Assembly: GCA_000985875.1 (NCBI GenBank)
Contig: CCRI01000002.1
Coordinates: 186,001 to 250,000 of the forward strand
Origin: Neorhizobium galegae bv. officinalis
Lineage (GTDB): Bacteria; Pseudomonadota; Alphaproteobacteria; Rhizobiales; Rhizobiaceae
Direction: 5' to 3'
DNA length: 64,000 bases
Notes under the pieces: model-generated
The model's input: only the letters and a program-made list of their open reading frames with translations
What the model was told of the DNA's origin: nothing
The model's database searches: none
Translations under genes and position numbers: made by a program
Part shown: in pieces, positions 63,174 to 64,000 of the stretch
How positions within the stretch are numbered: position 1 is the stretch's first letter
Layout: every line of letters starts with the position of its first letter

Positions 63174-64000
63174 ATGCGTAACAAGAAGAGACAAATGCGG
63201 CTTGGGGCCTTCATCATGGCCACGGGCCATCATGTGGCAGCTTGGCGCCATCCGGCCTCGCAGGCCGACGCGGGCCTGAATATCGATCATTACCGCGAGT
63301 TGGCGCAGACGGCGGAACGCGGCAAGTTCGATCTGGTCTTCGTCGCCGACAGCCCCGCCGGCTGGGAGCGTGCAAAGGACCCGGAAGCGCTTCGGCGTTC
63401 CTCGCAGGGCGCCCATTTCGAACCCGTGACCCTATGGGCCGCGCTGTCGCAGGCGACGAGCCATATCGGCTTTGTCGCAACCGCATCCACCACCTATGAA
63501 GACCCTTATCTTCTGGCGCGCAAATTCGCCTCGCTCGACTATATCTCCAAGGGCCGTGCAGCCTGGAATGTGGTGACGACGGGCGCAGACGTTTCCAAGA
63601 ATTTCTCCATCCCGGGCCATCCCGCCCATGCCGACCGCTACGCGCGCGCCGAGGAATTCGTCGACCTGGTGAAAGGCTTGTGGGATAGCTACGAAGACGA
63701 TGCCTTCATCCGCGACAAGGAAAGCGGCGTCTATCTCGACCCGGACAAGGTGCATCTCGTCGACCACAAGGGCCAGTTCTTCTCGGTCACCGGTCCGCTC
63801 AATGTCGGCCGTCCCGTGCAGGGCTATCCGGTGATTGTCCAGGCCGGGGCCTCGGAGCCCGGCCGGGAGCTTGCGGCCCGAACCGCCGAGATGATCTTCA
63901 CCGCCAACCAGACGCTCGACGACGCCCAGGAGTTCTATTCCGACGTCAAGCGACGGCTTGGCCGTTATGGACGCAGCCAGGAGGACCTCTTGATCAGCCC
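63174..64000 (+). CDS. LLM-class flavin-dependent monooxygenase (3' end beyond window)
   Basis: The first 275 residues of an NtaA/SnaA/DszA/SoxA-family FMNH2-dependent monooxygenase: MRLGAFIMATGHHVAAWRHP, LAQTAERGKFDLVFVADSPA, TLWAALSQATSHIGFVATAS and NVVTTGADVSKNFS. The frame is open at the window end. GGGGGA lies 8 bases before the ATG at 63174; an in-frame ATG at 63123 lacks one. With the ABC transporter it probably desulfonates or oxidises the imported compound. Confidence 0.85.
   Translation, partial: MRNKKRQMRLGAFIMATGHHVAAWRHPASQADAGLNIDHYRELAQTAERGKFDLVFVADSPAGWERAKDPEALRRSSQGAHFEPVTLWAALSQATSHIGFVATASTTYEDPYLLARKFASLDYISKGRAAWNVVTTGADVSKNFSIPGHPAHADRYARAEEFVDLVKGLWDSYEDDAFIRDKESGVYLDPDKVHLVDHKGQFFSVTGPLNVGRPVQGYPVIVQAGASEPGRELAARTAEMIFTANQTLDDAQEFYSDVKRRLGRYGRSQEDLLIS

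Overview
The window is GC-rich, gene-dense chromosomal or megaplasmid DNA from an alphaproteobacterium, most likely Rhizobiaceae. Three things point there: the pcaQ-pcaDCHG gene order with a PcaQ-type operator, RIME-like intergenic palindromes, and rhizobial families such as DUF992, TIGR02587/TIGR02588 and a DUF1403-ScpB pair. No rRNA, tRNA, CRISPR array or intact insertion sequence was seen. The assignment rests on gene order and recalled family knowledge, not on a search.

Most of the first 53 kb is a catabolic region for plant-derived aromatic acids. At the left edge, pcaDCHG and divergent pcaQ open the protocatechuate ring. At 13.3-23.0 kb a minus-strand cluster encodes a ferulate/p-coumarate side-chain pathway: an NDP-forming FerA-type CoA ligase, two FerB-type hydratase/lyases, an aldehyde dehydrogenase, an SDR, a paired acyl-CoA dehydrogenase and a LuxR-type regulator. 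At 49.8-53.4 kb pcaIJF and divergent pcaR finish the beta-ketoadipate pathway. Between them lie a flavin monooxygenase and hydrolase divergent from a tctBA transporter with three tandem tctC binding proteins (23.8-31.9 kb), and an unassigned minus-strand catabolic operon with a divergent IclR regulator and a MarR gene (33.7-40.8 kb).

The rest is mixed. At 3.5-13.2 kb are housekeeping and envelope genes: a glycerate kinase, an HtrA-like protein that has lost all three catalytic residues, DUF992, DUF1206, a PAP2 phosphatase, TIGR02587/TIGR02588, a DUF1194 protein, a RelE/ParE toxin-antitoxin pair and a 52-residue YqaE/Pmp3 protein. At 32.2-33.6 kb is a scar zone with a frameshifted IS481-type transposase fragment and an MntA/HepT pair whose toxin ends early. 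At 41.0-49.7 kb are a CHASE4 histidine kinase with a single-domain response regulator, a RES/Xre toxin-antitoxin pair, ScpB with DUF1403, an S10 carboxypeptidase, an L,D-transpeptidase, RecX and a truncated haemoglobin.

The most unusual locus is 54.0-60.2 kb. A small membrane protein resembling the Pycsar effector family (DUF5706/PycTM) is divergent from a two-gene operon encoding a 1214-residue FecR-TPR-outer-membrane beta-barrel fusion and, translationally coupled to it, a CHASE2 class III cyclase with canonical adenylate cyclase residues. This looks like an envelope-sensing cyclic-nucleotide system with a candidate membrane effector. The right edge holds an SsuABC-type ABC transporter and the start of an LLM flavin monooxygenase, probably for organosulfur use.
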